DNA of 64,000 bases. Source: Parathalassolituus penaei (GTDB taxonomy: Bacteria; Pseudomonadota; Gammaproteobacteria; Pseudomonadales; Oceanobacteraceae). The translations under genes and the position numbers were made by a program. A model generated the notes under the pieces. It searched no databases. It saw only the letters and a list, made by a program, of their open reading frames with translations, and was not told where the DNA came from. Positions 56,855 to 64,000 of this stretch are shown here, one piece after another (positions within the stretch are counted from its first letter, which is position 1; every line of letters begins with the position of its first letter). The stretch is from contig NZ_JAPNOA010000055.1 of assembly GCF_026626885.1 (NCBI RefSeq), forward strand, positions 1 to 64,000, read 5' to 3'.

Positions 56855-57697
56855 TCACCCCGCTCGCTGCAACAATTCACTCGACAGGCTGGAGAAGTAA
56901 CTCTGAAATGCCGAGTTGATTTTTGAGCGCTGTTCATCCTTGGGATAGAGCCCCATACGGGCATCTTCAGACTGGCGGGTGCCTTTTACCAAAAATTCGT
57001 TATGAATCGATGAGTCTTGAATAAAAGCCTCAAAACTGCGCGCCACCAATTCCTCTGGTCTGCTGAAATAGAAACTGCCCATGACCTGATCCACCATCTG
57101 GCTACGCTGTGCCAGCTCACTGGCCTTGCCATCTGGCGCCAACAACACCGTCCGATAGCAATCGGACAACAAGCGATTAAGGGGATGCTCCAACATGGGT
57201 TGCGACGACCACAACGACGACGCCAGAGACAAATCCGGCTCGCGCGCAAAGGCCTTATCAGCGATGAAATGATCAAACGCATGAAACCATTCATGGGCAA
57301 TACTGCCAGGCCCAGCATTTTTAGCCAGCGCAAACGTCCGGCGTGCCGGTTCGTAATGGGCTGCCGCTCCCGGCCTGCCACCCGTTCCATACTTCAGCCC
57401 GAGGCTACCCCGCAACGAAATCAACACTCGCCCCAGGTAAATCTGTTCCGTTGGCTGCAAACGCCGCCCCGCCAGAATCTGTACCAGATCACTCAGAGCA
57501 TCATAGAAGTACCCAGCCGCCCGCTCCTGCTCAGCCACCGTCACCCAGCGTCCAATCGCCACTCCCTGAAAATCAAACCATTGCCGAATCGTCAGAAAAT
57601 CCGGAATCACCCCACCCAACAACAGGCGATGATCCGGCCCACGACGCCGATACTCCCTGACGGAAGTCGTTACAGACGTATTTGAATGATCTGACAT
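56855..57697 (-). CDS. Zincin-motif protein of the CLCA_X/LPD1-like family
   Basis: A 280-residue protein without a signal peptide, so probably cytoplasmic. It has the zinc-metallopeptidase motif HEWFH (135-139) followed by D142 in AHEWFHAFDHF, and a later glutamate in RSFEAF that could be the third ligand. I relate it to the family called CLCA_X, which resembles the LPD1 domain of large phage and mobile-element polyvalent proteins; this is from memory of the motif. The ATG at 57697 follows AGGG; an in-frame GTG lies at 57709. The substrate is unknown. Repeat copy B begins 30 bases upstream of its start. Confidence 0.7.
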   Translation of the reverse strand: MSDHSNTSVTTSVREYRRRGPDHRLLLGGVIPDFLTIRQWFDFQGVAIGRWVTVAEQERAAGYFYDALSDLVQILAGRRLQPTEQIYLGRVLISLRGSLGLKYGTGGRPGAAAHYEPARRTFALAKNAGPGSIAHEWFHAFDHFIADKAFAREPDLSLASSLWSSQPMLEHPLNRLLSDCYRTVLLAPDGKASELAQRSQMVDQVMGSFYFSRPEELVARSFEAFIQDSSIHNEFLVKGTRQSEDARMGLYPKDEQRSKINSAFQSYFSSLSSELLQRAG

Positions 57698-57727
57698 GAG
57701 TTTTGACACCCTGAAATGACCAATGGA

Positions 57728-58020
57728 CCCTCTGAATAACCCGGTGCCCGCTCTGGCTTATCGGGATGGTGATGAATCCCGAAGCCGATTTGATGACCCT
57801 CTTACTAAATACTGAGGCTATGTCAAAACCTGCAACACAAAGCCATCACCATCCCGAAAGCCCCGAAGGGCGCGGGCTGCAGCGCGTTTGAGCGGTGTTG
57901 ACGAACCTGCGCGGCCCGACTTGAAAAGGACCCAGCCAGGTTGTTCGTCATTTCGCTACGTTCGTCACCTTGCTCACACACACTGCAGCACTCGCACACG
58001 ACTGGTAGGGCGGAGCCGAG
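57728..58020 (+). repeat. Dispersed non-coding repeat, copy B
   Basis: Homologous to copy A at 47779-48082. The first hairpin has 14-base perfect arms, TCGGGATGGTGATG (57761-57774) and CATCACCATCCCGA (57844-57857). The second pairs TGACGAAC (57899-57906) with GTTCGTCA (57943-57950). Sequence differences between copies include small indels that break any shared reading frame. The rest of the gap, 58021-58133, holds only a short ACAGAAATA-type tandem motif. Confidence 0.85.
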
Positions 58021-58133
58021 CGCTGTGCAGAGTTATTCAGAGTGTCCCTAGATTATTGTCCGCATCTCCGCTCTTGAATAAACCGTTTTTTACTATTTGG
58101 ATCAACAACACAGAAATACAGAGATACAGAAAT

Positions 58134-58159
58134 AAAAACGGGAGCCGAAGCTCCCGTTT
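58134..58159 (-). terminator. Terminator after the glycan cassette
   Basis: ACGGGAGC pairs with GCTCCCGT around CGAA, with T residues on the minus-strand side. It is identical over about 25 bases to the hairpin at 61548-61573. Confidence 0.85.
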
Positions 58160-58172
58160 CTCGCAATTACTG

Positions 58173-60749
58173 TCAGGATAACAAGCGGATTGACATTTCA
58201 ACCAGACCAACAGCAATACGAACAAGATCTGAATCAGGAGAAACACGGAACGGTATAGACCGAACCGGCGCATCTATCACAAAACCAATCTCCATCTCAG
58301 AGGCATCAAGAACCAATGGAATTGAAATAGTATTGTCATTTGACTCAGAATCATGCCAACAGAATTCAACCTTGCGGCCATCATTAAAACGAACAACGAC
58401 AGGCCTGTCCTTATCCTTGCCTCCCGTTGCGAATGGTCTAAGAGTTAAAGACAACTTGCACTTTTGACCAACTTCACCCCGAACAAGAGCCTTGTAAGCA
58501 CCTGAAACTTCGGTTTGCCACAAAACATTAGAACCGAACATCCCCTCATGAGATCGTTCAATTGATTTCGCTACGTCAGCTTCATGTCCGCGCCCAAATA
58601 CCACTGTAGAGCCTACCGCGAGGCCACGAGAAGAAAGCGCCTGCACAGCCTCTAGTGGAAAGGTCGCAATATAGGACTCAGGAGCAAGTTTTGGCAAAGG
58701 CATAGGAGCAGCTTTGAAGGCATCTCTGATATTTTGATAACACTTCACCTGATAACGACCAGTGCCGTAATAATAATCGTAAAATTTAAACCCATCCTCA
58801 CCGCCTGGCGAAGCCAACCAATAAGCTGGAATCCCCATACTTTCTGCAAATATAATTCCATGCAACGAACTGGAATACACTGCTTCAGCACCAGCAAATG
58901 CCTCAAGCATTCCTACTGTATCGGTGTCAACACTCACAAAGTGGCGTTTTAACTCCGGATAAGATCGACGGAAGAAAAGGTCATCACGGAAATGAGGAAT
59001 AATGCGAATATTTCCGTATCGGTCATTTGATTTTTGGCCAACCGCTTGAATATTAGCATTGTACAAAGTGCCTATCAGACAGCCTGGATCAAACAATTCA
59101 GACACTTTTGAGACATCAAAACCAGACTCACGTAAGAAGTTGAGCGTCAGAGGCCCACGAACAGCATATATGTCAAGGTTTTTAACAGACGGATCAAGAC
59201 GACGAACGGTACCCTTCATACCCGTACCCCAGATAATATCACCATCACCTGCGGTATGAAGCACCGAACCAATAGAAACCAGCTTACGCTCAGCCGGATG
59301 CGGCTGCCTCATATTCAGAGAAGAAAGAGCCTCAGCAATATCCTTCGAAGCAATGTCTCCAAAGTTCCCTATCTGGAAGCGACGCTCACCATAGGAACCA
59401 TCGAATTTCTTCCCTGAAGCATCCCACCAGAATAAAGGTACAGTACCAGCAATACGACCAACTGGTAGCTCTCCCAGATCGAATGCCTCGCCATTTTCGG
59501 AAATATTGGTTACCAATCGGGATGTTACAGGAGTCTGAGTCGCCAAGGCATCTTCAAGCGAAACCATGGCAATAGCACAACGCTCATCATTGATTCCGTA
59601 TGATATGACCAGCGAGCCGCCTTCCTGTACCACACCACATGGATACACAACTTCAGCTATATCTGAATTAAGCTTTTCATGATCGAGCTCTTGCCCCAAT
59701 GGATTAGGCAGCCGCAACGGTATTTCAGGGGCACGCACCATGGAGAATGGAGGGTTCGCATCAAAGCTGTAAACAGCAGCAGCATATACTCGTCCTTCCA
59801 GCATTTTATAACTGGAGTGAACAAGCGATAAAAAAGTACCATCTGACTGTAGCAACGGCTGCGCACCACCACGAAGAACGCCATAGTAACTTGCATAGGC
59901 GTTATTCCATTTGCTGATAATCACACCAGAGCATTTCACCACGCTTTCATCAGAAAGATCGACATACATCAAATGATGAGGATCTACCGAATAAACACAA
60001 TAGACTTCATCGCCAGAATCAACAAATGCCCAATTTTTTTCAATTGAACGGCGTTCTTCTGCAACAATTTCTCGAGCCTTGCCCTTGGCTGTAATACCAT
60101 CATCATTCATTTCCAGCATAAACTGATGATTTGTCGGTTTATTACCACCATCATTCCATGTTACATATAAACGACCTTGCAGCTCATAATAACGAGGATC
60201 AGCATGCCAGCTAAGCGCGCGATCATTGAGGCCTGATGCAGTCAGAACACTATCAAACCCATCAAGTGCCCAACCATCCGTATGGCACACTCGTCCAGAT
60301 ACGCTCTCATCGACCCCCAGGTCAACAGCGGCATTATCAAATTGTGCAAAACGGATAAGACTTGAAAGCGGAGTTACTGAATCAGGTATCACAGAAAAAT
60401 CAGACGTCAGCTTACAAGTAGCCAGCCATCGCACAGTCTCCGTTCTGTCTGTTCGTCTCCACCGAACAGACAAGGCATTCATAAAATCCTTTTTTACAAT
60501 TGTCGACGCAAATGGAACATTTTCCCGAACACCCTGAGTGTCATAGTGCAGCATATGACCACCGATAGGGCGCTCCAGCACCACTCGATAACACATCGAG
60601 TAACCGTGAGACCGTTTGATGAGTGTTGGATTAAAAATCCGAACATTCTCACTACCTGATACACCCGCATACTTCCGCCATTTCTGTGGCAGTAACTCTG
60701 CAACATCAAAAAGTCTGAAATTTTCCTGCACGCCTGTTTCCTTCAACAT
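58173..60749 (-). CDS. Fusion of a beta-propeller glycosidase-like domain and a polysaccharide pyruvyl transferase
   Basis: An 858-residue protein without a signal peptide. Residues about 35-410 look like a five-bladed GH43/GH130-type propeller (VRIFNPTLIKRSHGYSMCYR, DPRYYELQGRLYVTWND, VVYPCGVVQEGGSLVISYG). Residues about 436-705 match polysaccharide pyruvyl transferase: FQIGNFGDIASKDI, AVRGPLTLNFL and SSSLHGIIFAESMGIPAYWL. The last ~140 residues look like a beta-sandwich. It probably acts on a surface polysaccharide in the cytoplasm; whether it transfers ketal pyruvate is inference. The gene is clearly more AT-rich than its neighbours (two sampled 60-base lines are 38% and 42% GC against about 55% elsewhere). 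It overlaps the methyltransferase gene by one base. Confidence 0.75.
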   Translation of the reverse strand: MLKETGVQENFRLFDVAELLPQKWRKYAGVSGSENVRIFNPTLIKRSHGYSMCYRVVLERPIGGHMLHYDTQGVRENVPFASTIVKKDFMNALSVRWRRTDRTETVRWLATCKLTSDFSVIPDSVTPLSSLIRFAQFDNAAVDLGVDESVSGRVCHTDGWALDGFDSVLTASGLNDRALSWHADPRYYELQGRLYVTWNDGGNKPTNHQFMLEMNDDGITAKGKAREIVAEERRSIEKNWAFVDSGDEVYCVYSVDPHHLMYVDLSDESVVKCSGVIISKWNNAYASYYGVLRGGAQPLLQSDGTFLSLVHSSYKMLEGRVYAAAVYSFDANPPFSMVRAPEIPLRLPNPLGQELDHEKLNSDIAEVVYPCGVVQEGGSLVISYGINDERCAIAMVSLEDALATQTPVTSRLVTNISENGEAFDLGELPVGRIAGTVPLFWWDASGKKFDGSYGERRFQIGNFGDIASKDIAEALSSLNMRQPHPAERKLVSIGSVLHTAGDGDIIWGTGMKGTVRRLDPSVKNLDIYAVRGPLTLNFLRESGFDVSKVSELFDPGCLIGTLYNANIQAVGQKSNDRYGNIRIIPHFRDDLFFRRSYPELKRHFVSVDTDTVGMLEAFAGAEAVYSSSLHGIIFAESMGIPAYWLASPGGEDGFKFYDYYYGTGRYQVKCYQNIRDAFKAAPMPLPKLAPESYIATFPLEAVQALSSRGLAVGSTVVFGRGHEADVAKSIERSHEGMFGSNVLWQTEVSGAYKALVRGEVGQKCKLSLTLRPFATGGKDKDRPVVVRFNDGRKVEFCWHDSESNDNTISIPLVLDASEMEIGFVIDAPVRSIPFRVSPDSDLVRIAVGLVEMSIRLLS

Positions 60750-61381
60750 TAAACACTTTCCAATTCGAAAATATATTGTCTAAAAATTTCTTTTTTCGCC
60801 AATCCAGTCACAGAAGCAACATTCCATCCGCTACTTTCCCAGCAAATAACCAGCTCAGAAAAACGAAAATCCGATAGCCAGCCACTCTCAAGCCGTTTCA
60901 GCCTTGCAACATCTCCAGATACATTGTCAACATGATAAGTAAATATCAGACGACCTGAACGCTGCCTTACACGCTCAAAGAAGCGTTTTACATCATACAC
61001 ATACTCAAGCACACCTGCAGCGACAACGACATCCCACTGTCCATCAGGCCAAATGTCGTCATTGATTTCCAGAAAAAGTGTGTCGTCAGTTCGAGCTACC
61101 AGGTCAGCACCCGTATAGGTGCAATCCTCCGGGATAAATTCTTTAAGCTTGCGATCACCACACCCCAAATCCAGAACACTACACCCTCCCGGGATCATTT
61201 TTCCAATTCGCCGCGTGCGCACCTCCCATTTATGCCACACGGACTGCTGCTTCTGCCAACGCTCAGTATCTGTTTTCTTTTCCAATATAAGCCTGGATAT
61301 CCGACATATCTCCGACTCGTAATCAGACTCGACACCAAGATATTTCAAAGAACATCTTTCATTTCCCTGACCTTCGATCAC
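60749..61381 (-). CDS. SAM-dependent methyltransferase
   Basis: A 210-residue class I methyltransferase. Motif I is SVLDLGCGDRKL and is followed by TGADLV and DVVVAAGVLEYVYDVKRFF. The GTG at 61381 has a strong AGGAGG site; the frame is open to a TTG at 61405 with no such site. It is coupled to the pyruvyl-transferase fusion (TAATG overlap) and shares its AT-rich composition, so it probably modifies the same glycan or its precursor. The acceptor is unknown. Confidence 0.82.
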   Translation of the reverse strand: MIEGQGNERCSLKYLGVESDYESEICRISRLILEKKTDTERWQKQQSVWHKWEVRTRRIGKMIPGGCSVLDLGCGDRKLKEFIPEDCTYTGADLVARTDDTLFLEINDDIWPDGQWDVVVAAGVLEYVYDVKRFFERVRQRSGRLIFTYHVDNVSGDVARLKRLESGWLSDFRFSELVICWESSGWNVASVTGLAKKEIFRQYIFELESV

Positions 61382-61547
61382 ATCGCCTCCTACAGAAACG
61401 TGCAAAGCCTACATTATCAGACAAAACCCGACAATCAACTGCTTGGCAATACTATACATCGATTCCAGACAATGAATGCACAGAACACAAGCAGCATCCT
61501 TGAGATCACGCAACCTTCAGAATAGACCGAATCGAACACAGCAAAGC

Positions 61548-61576
61548 AAAACGGGAGCCGAAGCTCCCGTTTTTTA
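61548..61576 (-). terminator. Terminator after aspS
   Basis: ACGGGAGC pairs with GCTCCCGT around CGAA, flanked by A and T runs, about 45 bases past the aspS stop. It has the same core as 58134-58159. Confidence 0.85.
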
Positions 61577-61621
61577 TTGGCCGCTACTGCCGCAGCAGCC
61601 GGTGATCAACACCAGACCGGA

Positions 61622-63394
61622 TTATTCAGTCTTGGCTTTCTCACGCAGACGAATGTGCAATTCACGCAGCTGGGCGTTGCTGACTTCGCCTGGAGCCTGG
61701 GTCATCACACAAGCAGCAGACTGGGTTTTCGGGAAGGCAATTACTTCACGAATAGAGGTAGCACCAGTCAGCAGCATGATCAGACGGTCCAGACCAAATG
61801 CCAGACCACCGTGTGGTGGTGCACCAAACTTCAGAGCGTCGAGCAGGAAGCCGAATTTCTCTTCCTGTTCTTCCTTGCTGATACCCAGCACGTCGAACAC
61901 CTTGGCTTGCATGTCCTGATCGTGGATACGGATAGAACCGCCACCCAGTTCGGTGCCGTTCAGTACCATGTCGTAAGCACGGGACAGAGCAGCAGTCGGG
62001 TTGGCCGCCATTTCTTCCGGAGTGCAGCTTGGTGCAGTGAATGGGTGGTGCAGTGCAGACAGGGAACCATCGTCGTTCTCTTCGAACATCGGGAAGTCCA
62101 CAACCCACAGGGCAGCCCATGGAGCAGTGTACATGTTCAGATCAGCTGCGATCTTGCAACGCAGGGCACCCAGCGCTTCACACACCACTTTGTAGCGGTC
62201 AGCGCCGAAGAACACGATATCACCGTTCTGGGCGCCGACTTTGGCCATGATCTTCATGGTGTTGTCGTCGCCGATGAACTTGATGATCGGAGACTGCAGG
62301 CCTTCAACGCCTTTTTCGATCTCGTTAACCTTGATCCAGGCCAGCCCCTTGGCACCGTAGATGCCAACGAACTTGGTGTAGTCATCGATCTGGCTACGGC
62401 TCAGCTGCGCACCACCCGGTACTTTCAGGGCAGCAACGCGGCCTTTTGGATCCTTGGCAGGACCCGCAAATACCTTGAATTCGATCTCTTGCAGGAATTC
62501 AGCAACATCCACGATTTCCATCGGGATACGCATATCCGGCTTGTCGGAACCGTACTTGTTCATCGCTTCAGAGAACGGCATACGTGGGAAGTCGCCCAGA
62601 TCCACACCCAGCTCTTGCTGGAAGATCTCTTTGATCATGCCCTGAGCCAGACCCATGATGTCGTCTTCGTTGATGAAAGACGCTTCGATGTCGATCTGGG
62701 TGAATTCTGGCTGACGGTCAGCACGCAGGTCTTCGTCACGGAAGCACTTGGCGATCTGGTAGTAACGGTCGAAACCAGACACCATCAGCAGCTGCTTGAA
62801 CAGCTGTGGAGACTGCGGCAGTGCGAAGAAAGTACCTTCGTGAGTACGGCTTGGCACCAGGTAGTCACGTGCGCCTTCCGGAGTAGCACGAGTCAGGATA
62901 GGGGTTTCGAAGTCCCAGAAACCGTTTGCTTCCAGGTAACGACGAACAATAGAAGTCACTTTGGAACGGAAACGCAGTTTGTTCTGCATTTCTGGACGAC
63001 GCATGTCCATGTAGCGGTACTTCAGACGAACTTCTTCGCCCACGTCGGCATAGTTATCCAGTGGGAACGGAGGCGTCTGAGCCTTGTTCAGGATGGCAAT
63101 TTCCTTGCCCAGGATTTCGATCATACCGGTCTTCATGTTGGCATTGGTGGTGCCAGCCGGACGGGCGCGAACGCGACCAGTGATCTGCAGAACGTATTCG
63201 GAACGCACGCTGTCAGCAGTAGCAAATGCTTCGGCGGTATCCGGATCGAACACAACCTGTACCAGACCTTCACGGTCACGTACGTCGAGGAAAATCACGC
63301 CGCCGTGGTCACGACGACGGTGAACCCAACCACAGAAGGTTACGGTTTGGTCGATCAGAGTTTCGTTAATATCACCACAATAGTGTGTGCGCAT
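61622..63394 (-). CDS. aspS: Aspartyl-tRNA synthetase
   Basis: A 590-residue class II synthetase, the same length as E. coli AspS. The N-terminal OB-fold ([15 protein letters not shown]) binds the anticodon. Class II motif 2 is [19 protein letters not shown], and motif 3 is [13 protein letters not shown]. The bacterial insertion domain lies between. The ATG at 63394 has AGGA eight bases upstream; an in-frame GTG at 63412 is less likely. It is a single gene followed by a hairpin terminator. Confidence 0.98.
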   Translation of the reverse strand: MRTHYCGDINETLIDQTVTFCGWVHRRRDHGGVIFLDVRDREGLVQVVFDPDTAEAFATADSVRSEYVLQITGRVRARPAGTTNANMKTGMIEILGKEIAILNKAQTPPFPLDNYADVGEEVRLKYRYMDMRRPEMQNKLRFRSKVTSIVRRYLEANGFWDFETPILTRATPEGARDYLVPSRTHEGTFFALPQSPQLFKQLLMVSGFDRYYQIAKCFRDEDLRADRQPEFTQIDIEASFINEDDIMGLAQGMIKEIFQQELGVDLGDFPRMPFSEAMNKYGSDKPDMRIPMEIVDVAEFLQEIEFKVFAGPAKDPKGRVAALKVPGGAQLSRSQIDDYTKFVGIYGAKGLAWIKVNEIEKGVEGLQSPIIKFIGDDNTMKIMAKVGAQNGDIVFFGADRYKVVCEALGALRCKIAADLNMYTAPWAALWVVDFPMFEENDDGSLSALHHPFTAPSCTPEEMAANPTAALSRAYDMVLNGTELGGGSIRIHDQDMQAKVFDVLGISKEEQEEKFGFLLDALKFGAPPHGGLAFGLDRLIMLLTGATSIREVIAFPKTQSAACVMTQAPGEVSNAQLRELHIRLREKAKTE

Positions 63395-63515
63395 CCTGGA
63401 GTCCTGCTTCACAATGAGTGTCTCGCCCTCGCCTCACGAGCTTGCCTGAGGGCGGCGTACAAATACAAAAAGGCAGGCATTATAACGAAATAAACAGCAG
63501 CCGACAGTCCTGTAC

Positions 63516-64000
63516 ATGCGCAAGATTCCGTTATCCGACCTGCTTGATGAGATCCGCCAATGTCAACAGTGCAAAGAGTACCTGCCAAATCCACCGCGAC
63601 CGGTGATCAAGGTCGGCTCGTCGGCACGGTTGCTGATTATAGGTCAGGCGCCCGGCACTCGCGTTCAGGCCAGCGGCATTCCGTGGGATGACCCGAGCGG
63701 GGTGCGGCTGCGTCAGTGGCTGAACCTGTCAGCTGAGCAGTTTTACAACGAAGAGGAAGTCGCCATCATGCCGATGGGCTTCTGTTATCCGGGCAAAGGT
63801 AAAAGTGGTGACCTGCCACCACGACCTGAGTGCGCGCCGTGCTGGCATCAGCCGATTCTGGAGCATCTGCCCAATATTCAGCTGACACTGTTGATTGGCC
63901 AATACGCCCAGAATCGTTATCTTCCGGACGATTTCCGTGAGTCTTACCGAACCCTCACCGAACGGGTTCAGCATTGGCAGGAAGTGCCAGAACCGTTTTT
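63516..64000 (+). CDS. Uracil-DNA glycosylase family protein, partial (C-terminus off the right edge)
   Basis: About 161 codons are visible, starting MRKIPLSDLLDEIRQCQQCK. The UDG superfamily motif GQAPGTRVQASGIPWDD is present. Cysteines in RQCQQCK and PECAPCWHQP may bind a metal or cluster. The segment LTLLIGQYAQNRYL fits the second conserved strand. This is the uracil-DNA-glycosylase-like family found in many proteobacteria, whose substrate is often unproved. It is divergent from aspS. Confidence 0.85.
   Translation, partial: MRKIPLSDLLDEIRQCQQCKEYLPNPPRPVIKVGSSARLLIIGQAPGTRVQASGIPWDDPSGVRLRQWLNLSAEQFYNEEEVAIMPMGFCYPGKGKSGDLPPRPECAPCWHQPILEHLPNIQLTLLIGQYAQNRYLPDDFRESYRTLTERVQHWQEVPEPF

Noticed and set aside
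58100-58135. Short ACAGAAATA-like tandem motif, considered as a microsatellite or CRISPR-like repeat
   Set aside because: Only two to three imperfect units of about 8-10 bases are present, with no spacers. No CRISPR array or cas gene is seen in the window.

Overview
The window is a 64 kb piece of chromosome from a Gram-negative gammaproteobacterium. The gene content is housekeeping: lipid A and LPS genes (lpxH, lpxK, msbA), LolCDE-type lipoprotein export, ETF and ETF-ubiquinone oxidoreductase, AcnB, and an ExbBD pair. Two blocks match the gene order I know from Pseudomonas: ppiD-hupB-lon-clpX-clpP-tig-tRNAs-folD-cysS-glnS-ppiB-lpxH (PA1792-PA1805 in P. aeruginosa) and murB-ptp-ycaR-lpxK-exbD-exbB-comEC-DUF2062-lolC-lolD (around PA2977-PA2988). 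Here the blocks are joined and altered, which suggests a marine Oceanospirillales/Pseudomonadales relative (Thalassolituus/Oceanobacter-like) rather than Pseudomonas itself. The lineage is inference; the gene order is observed.

Layout. 1-2239: divergent etfB (partial) and ETF-ubiquinone oxidoreductase. 2385-10720: protein quality-control genes ppiD, hupB, lon, clpX, clpP and tig, all leftward. 10961-11611: six tRNA genes, a tandem duplication of His-Arg-Pro, behind one strong promoter. 12068-19619: folD, a two-component system whose kinase has a degenerate ATP-binding region, cysS, glnS, then ppiB-lpxH. 19734-30241: envelope block with murB, a phosphotyrosine phosphatase, a Trm112-like protein, lpxK, msbA, exbDB, comEC, DUF2062, lolD and lolC/E. 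30405-32349: agmatine-to-putrescine pair aguAB. 32398-37831: a periplasmic pseudo-phosphatase, dinG and gspAB. 37926-44819: a TetR repressor with a tripartite drug efflux pump and a cation/proton antiporter. 44830-49312: a predicted beta-barrel protein, an OpgG/OpgD protein and pdxB. 49697-52300: acnB. 52408-56619: a four-gene cluster of PKD/FN3/DUF1566 lipoproteins and small DUF1566 secreted proteins. 56855-61381: a zincin-motif protein and an AT-rich two-gene glycan cassette. 61622-64000: aspS and a partial uracil-DNA glycosylase family gene.

Most genes lie in tight operons with 1-14 base overlaps. Several promoters are readable, including divergent ETF promoters, a hupB promoter, a heat-shock-like lon promoter, a stringent-type tRNA promoter and a TetR-controlled efflux promoter.

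The least conventional items are: a ~300-base non-coding repeat present twice (47779-48082 and 57728-58020) with two conserved hairpins; the AT-rich cassette with a beta-propeller/pyruvyl-transferase fusion, bracketed by identical terminator hairpins; the duplicated lipoprotein/DUF1566 pairs; and a secreted histidine-phosphatase-fold protein that has lost its catalytic residues.
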